Under the pieces are notes generated by a model, which made no database searches, had not been told where the DNA came from, and was given only the letters and a program-made list of their open reading frames with translations. Below are positions 5,145-11,719 of a DNA stretch of 11,767 nucleotides, one piece after another; the stretch's first letter is position 1; each line of letters begins with the position of its first letter. The position numbers and the translations under genes are program-made. Source of the stretch: Bacillota bacterium. GTDB taxonomy: Bacteria; Bacillota; Clostridia; Oscillospirales; Ruminococcaceae. The stretch is from contig JAEZVA010000046.1 in the NCBI GenBank assembly GCA_023443315.1, forward strand, positions 1 through 11,767, given 5' to 3'.

Positions 5145-6362
5145 ATGTCTCAAACTAAAAAATCCCGCCGCCCAAACGGCGACGGGAGCTTCGTCAAACG
5201 CGGTAATCGTATTTACTGGCGCAAGACGGTTGGACAAGACGAACACGGCACACCTATCCGAAAGGAGTTTCCTGGCGCGACGCAAAAAGAGTGCCGGGCG
5301 GCGTATGAGGCGTGGAAAAAAGAGCGCGAGGACAACGCCCCTGTCGCAGTATCTCCTGACATAAAACTGGGGGCGTGGCTTGACTTGTATCTTGAAACGT
5401 ACGTTAAGCCTAGAGTGCAGGATACGACGTATGAGTTATATTGTCAAACCAAACGCTCTTTGCCCGAAGCGCTGTTATCTCAAAAAACATCCGAGGTTAC
5501 TCAAATAGAGCTGCAACGGGCAATCACCGCGCTGGGCAAGAGCCGCAGCTATATTGACAAGTTGTTAGTGATCCTGCGAGCCGCGTATAATACAGCCATA
5601 GATAATGGGTTAACTTCGCGCAACCCAGCGCGTGCAATAAAAGCACCGCCAGCACAATCAAAGCCTCGCAAGATCTACACCGAAAAGCAAATCAACCAGA
5701 TATTTAACTCTGCGCTGAACTGGCATCTATCTACAAAGCATAAACGAGACCAGCACACGCGACTTGTATGCGGATATGCGATAATAACCCTTGCGGTAAC
5801 AGGTATGCGCAGGGGAGAGGTTTTAGGTCTCAAATGGAGCGATATATATGCGGACAAAATTGTTGTCCGCAGGGCGGTCGCAAGGACAAAGTCAGGCGCG
5901 GCTTATGTTGAGGATAATAAAGCAAAGACGGTCGGCAGCTTGAGAGAGATACCAATCCCGCTGTGGCTGTTCGATTTGCTCGAGAGTTTACCGCACACGA
6001 CAGAGTTTATTTTTCCTACTGGCAAGGGTCACCTGATGTCGCCGGATAGCTTCAACCGAGCGTTTAGTCTGTTCTGCAAATACGCGGATGTGCCGGAACT
6101 CACGCCCCATAATCTAAGACATACTTATGCCACGCTTGCGCTCGGCAATGGCGCCAATCTGAGAGTGGTACAGGAGTTACTGGGGCACACAGATATTAAG
6201 ACCACGGCAAGATATTTGCACCCTGATTTCGTTCAAAAGCAACAGGCTGTGGAGGCTATTTTTTTCTCGAAAGCTTCACCAGTTGCTTCACCAGTAATTC
6301 AAAATTCTGCGCAAGACCGCGCCACAAAACAAGGCGTGGAGCCACAAAAACGTGATGATTGA
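5145..6362 (+). CDS. int: Tyrosine-family site-specific integrase
   Basis: The 405-residue protein has the order expected of Tn916/phage-type integrases. An N-terminal arm-binding domain (about 1-60: GDGSFVKRGNRIYWRKTV, then a basic KECRAAYEAWKKE) is followed by a core-binding SAM-like domain (about 70-170) and a catalytic domain (about 180-375). Visible catalytic residues are Arg222 (TGMRRGE), Lys261 (probable, AKTVGS), His322 and Arg325 (PHNLRHT), His348 (LLGHTD) and the nucleophile Tyr357 (TARYLHP). GGGAGGGG precedes the ATG. The tail after 375 is long and polar. The stop is 8 bp from the tRNA-Val fragment, its presumed attachment site. Nothing looks broken, so the element may still be mobile if its far end is intact. 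Confidence 0.95.
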   Translation: MSQTKKSRRPNGDGSFVKRGNRIYWRKTVGQDEHGTPIRKEFPGATQKECRAAYEAWKKEREDNAPVAVSPDIKLGAWLDLYLETYVKPRVQDTTYELYCQTKRSLPEALLSQKTSEVTQIELQRAITALGKSRSYIDKLLVILRAAYNTAIDNGLTSRNPARAIKAPPAQSKPRKIYTEKQINQIFNSALNWHLSTKHKRDQHTRLVCGYAIITLAVTGMRRGEVLGLKWSDIYADKIVVRRAVARTKSGAAYVEDNKAKTVGSLREIPIPLWLFDLLESLPHTTEFIFPTGKGHLMSPDSFNRAFSLFCKYADVPELTPHNLRHTYATLALGNGANLRVVQELLGHTDIKTTARYLHPDFVQKQQAVEAIFFSKASPVASPVIQNSAQDRATKQGVEPQKRDD

Positions 6363-6370
6363 GCGGGTCG

Positions 6371-6423
6371 ATTCCTGCTTGACATGCAGGAGGTCGATGG
6401 TTCAAATCCATTCATCTTCACCA
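6371..6423 (+). other. Attachment site: 3' half of tRNA-Val(GAC), duplicated by integration
   Basis: The sequence folds as the 3' part of a tRNA. It has a perfect 5-bp anticodon stem (CCTGC/GCAGG, 6374-6378 and 6386-6390) with loop TTGACAT (anticodon GAC, 6381-6383). A T-arm GATGG-TTCAAAT-CCATT, the acceptor strand CATCTTC, discriminator A and an encoded CCA follow. The matching 5' acceptor strand (GAAGATG expected) and the D-arm are absent; the integrase gene lies there instead. This is the usual scar of integration into a tRNA gene, with the intact tRNA expected at the other end of element 1, left of the window. Confidence 0.85.
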
Positions 6424-6460
6424 AAAAACCCTTGAAGTTTCAATGCTTCAAGGGTTTTTT
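6423..6460. terminator. Strong bidirectional terminator behind the tRNA fragment
   Basis: A perfect 15-bp inverted repeat (6423-6437 and 6446-6460) with an 8-nt loop, A-tract on one side and T-tract on the other, works in both directions. It is probably the original terminator of the tRNA gene, and it now separates the two face-to-face integrase genes. Confidence 0.9.
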
Positions 6461-6493
6461 ATTTTTAGAATAACCCACTTTATAACCCGCTTA

Positions 6494-7597
6494 TCACTTT
6501 AACAAGTTTTCAAACGTCTTTTCAAGGATGTTTGCTGTCTCGTCTTGGTCTCCTTGCATTTGGTGAGAATAGACTCCGTAGGTATCCATATCCTTACTGT
6601 GACCGACCGCCATTTTTAACAAGCCTTCTGGTAAACTTTTAGCGGCAGAAACAAACGTATGTCTCATTTCATACGGTGATGCTTCGGACAATCCAGCGGC
6701 AGATCGATATCGAACCCATCGCTTATAATACAGCTGCTGATCGGTACATTCACCCTGTTCATTTGGGAATACATAACCTGATTTTATATTGTGCTCTCTC
6801 AAGAGATCGATTTGCGATTAAAATATGGCCGCTGTTATCTTATGCAATTTAAACGTCCTCATTGCATTATCGTTTTTACCTCTCGTGGTGTCGCGATACT
6901 TATTGATGCTGGGCCGTAGATTGACACAGTGGTTTGATATATCTTCCCACCTTAACCCGATAAGTTCCCATGGTCGTAATCCCGTGGCAACATGAAAACG
7001 AAATGCGTGGATATAGAATTCAAATTTGGGCTTACCTTTGTAAAGAGTTGTATCACAGGTAAATAGCATTTTGATGTCGTTGGGTTGAAGCACGGTGCGC
7101 TCACTCGGTTTCGCAGATTTTGGGATCGTCAGGAACTCCGGCACAAGAGACGTTAGTTTTTTTCTTCGGCAGTACTTAATAAACGCAATCATGCATGCGC
7201 GGAGATCAATCAGTGTCTTTTTTGCTTTACCATCAGCAAAAGCGTTATCAATCACATACTGCAAATGTTGTTCAGACAAGCGGTCTATTTTTATATGCCC
7301 CCAAGCAGGTTTTATCTAGTTACGCACAAATGCCTCATATACGTTCCAGTGGCTTTTTGAGGGGGATTCTATCCACTCGTCGTACAGTTCGTTTATGCGC
7401 CTGTTTTTGCTCTCTATGCCATCATCTACCCACTCATCAGCTTTACGGTTGCACTCCCTTTGACCAGTCCTACCAGGAGTGGAACAGGTAAAGGTGCGTC
7501 GCACCCCATCCTTCTGCACTTTAATCTGCCAACGTTTGTAGTCTTCAAGCCAGACGGCTGTATTGGTGCGCTTGCCCACGGATTTCCCCCATTTCAA
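6494..7597 (-). pseudogene. Tyrosine integrase broken by two in-frame stop codons
   Basis: One minus-strand frame of about 367 codons encodes a complete integrase interrupted by TAG at 7318-7316 and TAA at 6820-6818, without frameshifts. The N-terminal piece (TAVWLEDYKRWQIKVQKDG) is the arm-binding domain. The middle piece holds the core-binding domain and the catalytic Arg (ATGLRPWELIGLRW). The last piece holds YEMRHTF, where Tyr replaces the first His of HxxR as in some Clostridia integrases, then AVGHSKDMDTYGVYSH with the nucleophile Tyr. Both stops could derive from Gln codons (CAG, CAA) by a C-to-T change. The start is uncertain: a TTG at 7597 or a GTG at 7579. It follows the PH-domain gene by 33 bp. 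Confidence 0.85.
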
Positions 7598-7630
7598 TTC
7601 ACGCTCGCCCTGCCGGGGAGCAGACTGATA

Positions 7631-8008
7631 TCAATTAAGAATGTATGTGCTGATGGCCCTGCAGATGGCAGGCACGTCCGCCCGTGCCACAAACTCAAAC
7701 TTTACCTTGCCGAGACCGCTAAACCAAAGCTCAAGCTCACTATCTAAGTCAAGCACGCCGGCAGTCTCCACAGAGTAGGCTTGGATTTTGCTGTACGGCA
7801 GCGACGTGTAGTCTTTCTTCTTCCCGGTAATACCCTGCACATTGATGGCGATAATGCGTTTTGTAGTAAATACCAACATGTCACGGATGCCTTGATATGT
7901 GCCGATTAACCCCTCACCCTCAATTATAAGCGGGCGAACGACGTTAAAGATTGGCTCCGGGTCGACGGGTCGCAGTTTGGCAAAAGTAGCATTCTGGAAA
8001 TCAATCAT
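7631..8008 (-). CDS. Bacterial PH-domain protein (bPH_1 type)
   Basis: The start at ATG 8008-8006 is chosen because GGAGGG lies 9 nt upstream; earlier in-frame codons lack a ribosome binding site. The 125-residue protein is one compact domain. GIRDMLVFTTKRIIAINVQG, then TGKKKDYTSLPYSKIQAYSVET and DLDSELELWFSG, match the bPH_1 (PF08000) pattern of a seven-stranded PH fold. No signal peptide or membrane span is visible, so it is probably cytoplasmic or membrane-associated through a partner. In element 2 it stands between the membrane coiled-coil pseudogene and the integrase; element 1 has no counterpart. A short GC hairpin (8030-8044) lies in its leader. The frame is intact, so it may still be expressed. 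Confidence 0.85.
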   Translation of the reverse strand: MIDFQNATFAKLRPVDPEPIFNVVRPLIIEGEGLIGTYQGIRDMLVFTTKRIIAINVQGITGKKKDYTSLPYSKIQAYSVETAGVLDLDSELELWFSGLGKVKFEFVARADVPAICRAISTYILN

Positions 8009-8057
8009 TATTAACACCCTCCGTAATTGGCGGGCAGAGCCCGTCAATATATTACTG

Positions 8058-8278
8058 TTATATCCATATAGTTATACTGTTTTCAACAGACTTTGGTTCC
8101 GCATCTTCTGAATCCGAACTGTTAGAAGATGCGTTGAGCTGAGCAGTCAGTTCATTAATTTGATGCTCCTGTTGATTGGTAAGCCACATTAAATATATAA
8201 CTAAGCCCAAGTCAATACGAGGGCAATGCAAACGAAGCATGCGGATTTGCGCAATCTGGATATGTATTCTTGTTGTAC
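8058..8278 (-). pseudogene. Frameshifted homologue of the small membrane coiled-coil protein
   Basis: Frame one reads VQQEYISRLRKS and on to LVLTWA, then stops. The second frame resumes as GLVIYLMWLTNQQEHQINEL and ends WI. Joined, they align along their length with the 62-residue protein at 4940-5128 (YKSRLRR, ITWG, YLMWLTNQQERQI, final WI). Loss of one G from a TGGGGC run, now GGG at 8208-8206, explains the shift. The codon at the aligned start position is GTA (8278-8276), 7 nt after GGGAGG, so the start codon may also be lost. The tail is about 11 residues longer than in element 1 and rich in Ser, Asp and Glu. A sequencing slip in the G run is an alternative. Confidence 0.75.
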
Positions 8279-8353
8279 GATACGTCCTCCCATTACCCTA
8301 TAATAGCGGTGCATTTCATCAATAGGTAACATTTTCACTAAACAAACCGCATG

Positions 8354-8390
8354 ATTAAGCCATCCGTCAGTTGTGACAGGGCGGCTTAAT
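8354..8390. repeat. Inverted repeat in the gap before the frameshifted gene
   Basis: ATTAAGCC (8354-8361) and GGCTTAAT (8383-8390) form a perfect 8-bp outer stem, with an inner GTCA/TGAC stem (8366-8369, 8374-8377). It lies between the zinc-ribbon gene and the frameshifted gene and could be a terminator or processing signal. No gene is evident in 8279-8467. Confidence 0.5.
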
Positions 8391-8420
8391 TTATTGTTAT
8401 GTAAACCTTCACCAATGATA

Positions 8421-8450
8421 CAGGGGAGCCGCGCTAAGCAGCCACCCCTG
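8421..8450. terminator. Hairpin after the zinc-ribbon gene
   Basis: CAGGGG (8421-8426) pairs with CCCCTG (8445-8450). It lies 17 bp beyond the minus-strand stop of the zinc-ribbon gene. A T4 run follows only on the plus strand, so it looks more like a plus-strand terminator. Confidence 0.4.
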
Positions 8451-8467
8451 TTTTGCACTAGACTGGG

Positions 8468-8806
8468 CTACTTGGTTCGCCACCTGTTGCCGCAGTTTTG
8501 GCAAACAGCTTCCGAATGCGTTTTTGACTTTGTTTTACTGTTGGTCAATAGCGGAATAATAAGTATAAGCCCGAATGTGCAGATAGCGAGCAAAATCCAC
8601 AATGCCCAGCCGATGCACCCTCTGTGCTTTGTTTTTATGTCGGTCACGACTTGTACAACTACGTTTGTACTGCCGCACCTTCCACATCGCAAGCCCCCCG
8701 CTTGTTGTGTGTCCGGGCGCGTGACAGGCTGGTTCACAGCTTTTGCGCACTTCATGCAAAAATTACTGCCCTCTGGATTTTGGTTACCGCAATGGGGACA
8801 AATCAT
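8468..8806 (-). CDS. Zinc-ribbon membrane protein with three CxxC-type modules
   Basis: GAGGAGG lies 8 nt before the ATG. The 112-residue protein starts with a zinc ribbon (CPHC at 3-6, CMKC at 17-20), as in element 1's zinc-ribbon protein. A second pair follows (RCGRCG, about 40-45), then a hydrophobic span (about 65-87: WALWILLAICTFGLILIIPL), and a C-terminal CQNCGNRW. The second and last pairs probably fold together as one ribbon interrupted by the membrane hairpin or span, so both ends would be cytoplasmic. It is the first gene of element 2's leftward set. The frame is intact. Its function is unknown; it could be a sensor or scaffold for the neighbouring membrane proteins. Confidence 0.8.
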   Translation of the reverse strand: MICPHCGNQNPEGSNFCMKCAKAVNQPVTRPDTQQAGGLRCGRCGSTNVVVQVVTDIKTKHRGCIGWALWILLAICTFGLILIIPLLTNSKTKSKTHSEAVCQNCGNRWRTK

Positions 8807-8848
8807 TTTAATATCCTCCTCGCTTTACACATGCGACTAATTTATCTC

Positions 8849-8881
8849 TGTATAATTATATATTATTCATCAACAAATCAA
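8849..8881 (-). promoter_or_regulatory. Probable promoter of the zinc-ribbon gene in element 2
   Basis: An AT-rich stretch holds two overlapping options on the minus strand: TTGTTG-16-TATACA, or TTGATT-15-TATAAT. It is the only promoter-like sequence before the gene. Confidence 0.45.
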
Positions 8882-9083
8882 AAGCGGATTTCAATAGTCT
8901 GACGTGGTAAGTGTTGGCAAACAACGGGCTTTGAGGAAAGGTGTAGAATAAACAAAAGAAAAGGTGTGTTTCAACGCAATCTGTTTTGTCAAAGACCGCT
9001 GATTGTCGCCTTATTTCGTATCATGCTCGTGTATGTCGCATTGTGCAATTTATGCATATGATGTACCAAAGGAGGACATCAGT

Positions 9084-9341
9084 ATGCCCAGAAGAAGCCC
9101 GTTCTGCCGCGTATTCCCGTGGTTCCCATACTGCGGCGTGCCACGCCCACCATTCCCGCCGCCACGCCCACCGTTCCCACCGGGACCGCCGCCGCGTCCA
9201 CCGGGACCGCCACCGCGTCCACCGGGACCGCCGCCGCGTCCACCGGGACCACCGCCGCGTCCACCGGGACCACCGCCGCGTCCACCGGGACCACCCCCGC
9301 GTCCACCGGGACCGCCGCCTGGACCGCCGTGGTGGAGATAG
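9084..9341 (+). CDS. Small proline-rich protein with PPGPPPR heptad repeats (85 aa)
   Basis: The start at ATG 9084 follows AAAGGAGG with an 8-nt spacer; an earlier in-frame start at 9003 has no such site. The N-terminal 20 residues (MPRRSPFCRVFPWFPYCGVP) are aromatic and hold two cysteines. Then come PPFPPPR-like units, six PPGPPPR units (residues 32-73), one PPGPPPG unit and a PPWWR end. A polyproline-II rod is expected; the Gly spacing (every seventh residue) is not that of collagen. There is no signal peptide or membrane span. A strong terminator 10 bp after the stop makes it a single-gene unit. Small Pro-rich, Cys-containing proteins occur in spore coats and cell envelopes of Firmicutes, but the sequence does not prove this. 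Confidence 0.75.
   Translation: MPRRSPFCRVFPWFPYCGVPRPPFPPPRPPFPPGPPPRPPGPPPRPPGPPPRPPGPPPRPPGPPPRPPGPPPRPPGPPPGPPWWR
9177..9323 (+). repeat. 21-bp coding tandem repeat, seven units
   Basis: Each 21-bp unit encodes PPGPPPR, with the last ending in Gly. Units differ mainly at third codon positions (GCC/GCA/ACC/CCC variants), showing selection on the protein. Confidence 0.9.
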
Positions 9342-9351
9342 TAATCGCACA

Positions 9352-9381
9352 GAAAGGCCGCCTTTTGGTGGTCTTTCTTTT
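9352..9381 (+). terminator. Rho-independent terminator of the proline-rich gene
   Basis: An 11-bp stem with G-T pairs (9352-9362 with 9367-9377), a TTTT loop and a T4 run (9378-9381). Confidence 0.85.
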
Positions 9382-9401
9382 GTGTATCTCTCGCAAGGGG
9401 T

Positions 9402-9428
9402 TTGTTGCAAATCCTCTGCATGTATAAT
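9402..9428 (+). promoter_or_regulatory. Probable promoter for the FAD oxidoreductase
   Basis: A perfect -10 TATAAT (9423-9428) has a weak -35 TTGTTG (9402-9407) at 15 bp. It lies just after the terminator and about 87 bp before the gene. A perfect 10-bp palindrome, ACCTGCAGGT (9477-9486), lies in the leader. Confidence 0.5.
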
Positions 9429-9515
9429 AGAAAAACGCATAGCATAAACAATAGAGGTGTGCGCCGACGTTTTGATACCTGCAGGTCTGATTAGAGAAAA
9501 GGAGAAGCGGTTTCA

Positions 9516-10823
9516 ATGAGGGTGATTGTGGTTGGCGGAGGTTGGGCGGGTTGTGCGGCCGCAGTATCGGCAAAAAACAACGGTGCGCAGGTAATACTGT
9601 GTGAGCGCACCGATATGCTGCTGGGCACTGGGCTTGTGGGCGGAATTGTTCGCAACAATGCCCGATTTACCGCTGCCGAGGAGATGATAGCGCTTGGAGG
9701 CGGCGCATTGTTTGAGATTATGGACGCAAACGCACGGCATACAAACATCGACTTTCCCGGGCACCGGCATGCCACCCTTTATGACATCGCAAAAACACCC
9801 ACCGCCGTCCACCGCTATCTAGTGGGAATTGGTATCGATATTCGTGTGCAGGCTCGGGTTACCGGGATGCGGATGAGTGACGGCGTGATCGAAGCGGTAC
9901 GCACTGGTAGTGGGGACTGGTTGGATGGGGACGTCTTTATCGATTGCACTGGCACGGCAGGACCGATGAACAACTGCACAAAGTACGGAAACGGCTGTGC
10001 CATGTGCATCCTGCGCTGCCCCAGCTTTGGGGGCAGGGTGAGCCTTACTGCCATGGCGGGGGTAGAGGAACAAAACGCAATCAGGTCGGACGGCACACTG
10101 GGTGCTATGAGCGGGGCGTGCAAGCTGCACAAAGACTCCTTGTCCCCTGAGCTTGTCCTTCAGCTTGAAAAATGCGGGGTGGTTGTCATTCCCCTGCCTG
10201 AAGACCTGCGTGAGGATCATCTGGTGATTAAGGCATGCCAGCAATATGCGCAGAGTGACTATGTCAGCAATCTGGTGCTGCTCGATACGGGACATGCAAA
10301 GCTGATGACCCCATATTTTAGCCTAGCACGGCTGCGGATGGTTGCGGGGTTTGAAAATGCTCGCTACGAAGACCCCTATGCTGGTGGCAAGGGCAACTCG
10401 GTGCGTTTGCTCGCAATGGCGCCGCACGATGACGCTATGAAGGTGCGTGGGGTAAACAACCTGTTCTGTGCGGGTGAAAAGGCGGGACCGTTTGTTGGGC
10501 ATACCGAGGCGGTCGTCACGGGTACATTGGCGGGGTACAACGCGGTGCGTCATTGCCAAGGACTAAATGCACTGGTTTTGCCGCACGCTCTCGCGGTGGG
10601 CGAGGCGCTTAGCTATGTCAGCAAGATGATGCAGACCGAAGATGGGCTGATGCTCAAATACACATTCTCCGGCTCGGTACTTTTTGATCATATCAAAGCG
10701 CTTGGGCTGTATACGACGGACGTTTCAGTCATTCGAAGGCGTGTGCATGAGACAGGGCTTGCGGGGATTTTTTCCGAGCAAAAGGTTTCCGTACCCATTC
10801 AAGGTGACAGAAGCGACGCATAA
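9516..10823 (+). CDS. FAD-dependent oxidoreductase (GidA/FAD_oxidored-like)
   Basis: The 435-residue protein opens with a Rossmann dinucleotide-binding motif (VIVVGGGWAGCAAAV, 3-17) followed by an acidic Glu30 (LCERTD) that would hold the FAD ribose. GDVFIDCTGTAG (138-149) is the second FAD-contacting motif. NNLFCAGEKAGPFVGHTEAV (314-333) followed by VTGTLAGYNAVR is the C-terminal FAD-binding signature shared with MnmG/TrmFO-like enzymes. A Cys cluster (154, 161, 164, 168; GCAMCILRC) lies mid-protein and could bind a metal or iron-sulfur cluster or do redox chemistry. It is not MnmG or TrmFO itself, since the sequence outside the FAD motifs differs. AAGGAG lies 11 nt before the ATG. It stands alone on the chromosomal side. 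Substrate unknown. Confidence 0.8.
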   Translation: MRVIVVGGGWAGCAAAVSAKNNGAQVILCERTDMLLGTGLVGGIVRNNARFTAAEEMIALGGGALFEIMDANARHTNIDFPGHRHATLYDIAKTPTAVHRYLVGIGIDIRVQARVTGMRMSDGVIEAVRTGSGDWLDGDVFIDCTGTAGPMNNCTKYGNGCAMCILRCPSFGGRVSLTAMAGVEEQNAIRSDGTLGAMSGACKLHKDSLSPELVLQLEKCGVVVIPLPEDLREDHLVIKACQQYAQSDYVSNLVLLDTGHAKLMTPYFSLARLRMVAGFENARYEDPYAGGKGNSVRLLAMAPHDDAMKVRGVNNLFCAGEKAGPFVGHTEAVVTGTLAGYNAVRHCQGLNALVLPHALAVGEALSYVSKMMQTEDGLMLKYTFSGSVLFDHIKALGLYTTDVSVIRRRVHETGLAGIFSEQKVSVPIQGDRSDA

Positions 10824-10927
10824 CAGCGTTGTAAACAGTAAAGGGTCACCCAAGTCAATTTGAAATCGTTTCCTCCTTGCTGGGATTTGCACCAATTCCT
10901 GCGTGGGTCGTGTTCTGAATACGCCTG

Positions 10928-10954
10928 TTGTTTTGGTACACGCTGTGGTACAAT
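10928..10954 (+). promoter_or_regulatory. Possible extended -10 promoter for the GrpB-family pseudogene
   Basis: TACAAT (10949-10954) is preceded by TGG, an extended -10, with a weak TTGTTT -35 at 15 bp. The 10824-10927 stretch before it shows nothing else recognisable and no clear terminator for the FAD gene. Confidence 0.4.
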
Positions 10955-10988
10955 ACACAATAGAGTAGCAGGCGAAGGAGACGACCAT

Positions 10989-11574
10989 ATGGATAAAAAA
11001 CCGTTGCAGGATATGACAAACGAGGAGCTGTGGCAGCTGTTTCCCGTCATCCTGTGCGAGCACGACCCGGCATAGAGCATGCATTACCAACAAGAAAAAG
11101 AGCTACTGCTACGGTCGATTGGTGGCGTGGTTAAGCGCATTAGCCACATCGGCAGCACCGCCGTACCGGGGCTTGCCGCAAAGCCGACGATCGACATCCT
11201 GCTTGAGCTGTGCATCGAGGCAGACACCGAGCAAGTCAAACGGGATATTCTCGCTTTGGGCTACCTGTTTTCTGCCCAGCCGAACAATCCCCCGCCCCAT
11301 ATGATGTTCATGAAGGGGTATACCCCCCCGCGGCTTTGAGGGACGGGTGTTTCACCTGCATGTTCGCTATTACGGTGATTGGGACGAGCTGTATTTTCGC
11401 GATTACTTAATCGACCACCCCGAAATGGTCGCAGAGTATGCACGGCAAAAGCTTCTGCTTGCTACGCAGTACCGGCACAACCGCGACGCCTACACCGACG
11501 CAAAGACCGTGTTTATCAAGTTCGCAACCGAGCTTGCCAAAGCGGCATATGCGGGCAGGTACACACCTAAGTAA
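10989..11574 (+). pseudogene. GrpB-family (UPF0157) protein, broken by one nonsense codon and one frameshift
   Basis: GAAGGAG lies before the ATG at 10989. The protein reads as GrpB/UPF0157, a family with a nucleotidyltransferase-like fold: FPVILCEHDPA, then HIGSTAVPGLAAKPTIDILL, then after the shift HLHVRYYGDWDELYFRDYLI and AYTDAKTVFI. A TAG at 11073-11075 stands where the family has Trp (EHDPxW), which fits a TGG-to-TAG change. A run of seven C (11323-11329) shifts the frame; six C would restore YTPRGFEGRVFHLHV. The span of 586 bp is one base more than a multiple of three, as expected. It is a pseudogene, or an intact gene with a homopolymer sequencing error plus a true nonsense codon. Confidence 0.85.
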
Positions 11575-11666
11575 ATATCTTGCCCTTTTGTTTTACAATC
11601 TAGGGATTTCGATAAAACAGAAAAGACACCCTCGCATGAAATGAACTGTACCAGTAAAAACGGACA

Positions 11667-11695
11667 GTGACAAATACCCCCTATCGTAGGATAAT
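11667..11695 (+). promoter_or_regulatory. Transposase promoter
   Basis: -35 GTGACA (11667-11672), a 17-bp spacer and -10 GATAAT (11690-11695), each one base from consensus. The left hairpin arm is exactly the spacer. The start point would be near 11702, inside the right arm. Confidence 0.7.
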
Positions 11696-11716
11696 ATAAC
11701 TACGATAGGGGGTATT
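11673..11716 (+). promoter_or_regulatory. Perfect 17-bp inverted repeat enclosing the transposase ribosome binding site
   Basis: Arms 11673-11689 and 11700-11716 are perfectly complementary with a 10-nt loop. The right arm contains the AGGGGG ribosome binding site of the gene starting at 11720. RNA made from outside carries both arms and would hide this site; RNA from the internal promoter carries only the right arm. Confidence 0.8.
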
Positions 11717-11719
11717 ATC

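Larger units (their letters stand above)
1..6423. mobile_element. Integrated phage-like element 1 (partial, left end outside window)
   Basis: A prophage-type layout is visible: a leftward early operon (3094 to the left edge), a Cro/repressor switch at 3123-3225, then repressor, ImmA-like protease, two membrane proteins and integrase rightward. The right boundary is the 3' half of a tRNA-Val gene just after the integrase stop. The left end, where an intact tRNA-Val gene would be expected, is not in the window. No structural or lysis genes are visible, so an integrative plasmid-like element or satellite cannot be excluded. Confidence 0.85.
6461..8880 (-). mobile_element. Element 2: decayed remnant in mirror orientation to element 1
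   Basis: From right to left on the minus strand lie a zinc-ribbon membrane protein, a frameshifted small membrane protein, a PH-domain protein and a nonsense-broken integrase that points at the same tRNA terminator as element 1's integrase. No repressor, early genes or second attachment site are visible. The right limit is a guess, placed at the promoter before 8806; the true end may lie anywhere up to about 9080. Confidence 0.6.

Noticed and set aside
6494..7597. Reassigned stop codons (UAG/UAA read as Gln), as in some gut phages
   Set aside because: Neighbouring genes end normally at TAG and TAA, for example at 2692, 4892 and 5128, so a standard code with a pseudogene is simpler.
8100..8140. 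GAAGATG near 8125 as the 5' end of a tRNA matching the tRNA-Val fragment
   Set aside because: No D-arm or anticodon arm follows; it lies in the coding sequence of the small membrane pseudogene, so the match is chance.
8201..8458. 85-codon minus-strand frame as an intact gene
   Set aside because: Its last third is the first half of the frameshifted membrane protein, and the upstream part has no ribosome binding site or recognisable content.
9056..9063. CATATGAT as a sporulation sigma-E/K type -10 for the proline-rich gene
   Set aside because: The start point would fall inside or beside the ribosome binding site, and no matching -35 is evident.
9050..9451. Minus-strand Gly/Arg-rich frames opposite the proline-rich gene
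   Set aside because: They arise from the GC-rich repeat; only the plus strand has a ribosome binding site, third-position variation that keeps the protein, and a following terminator.
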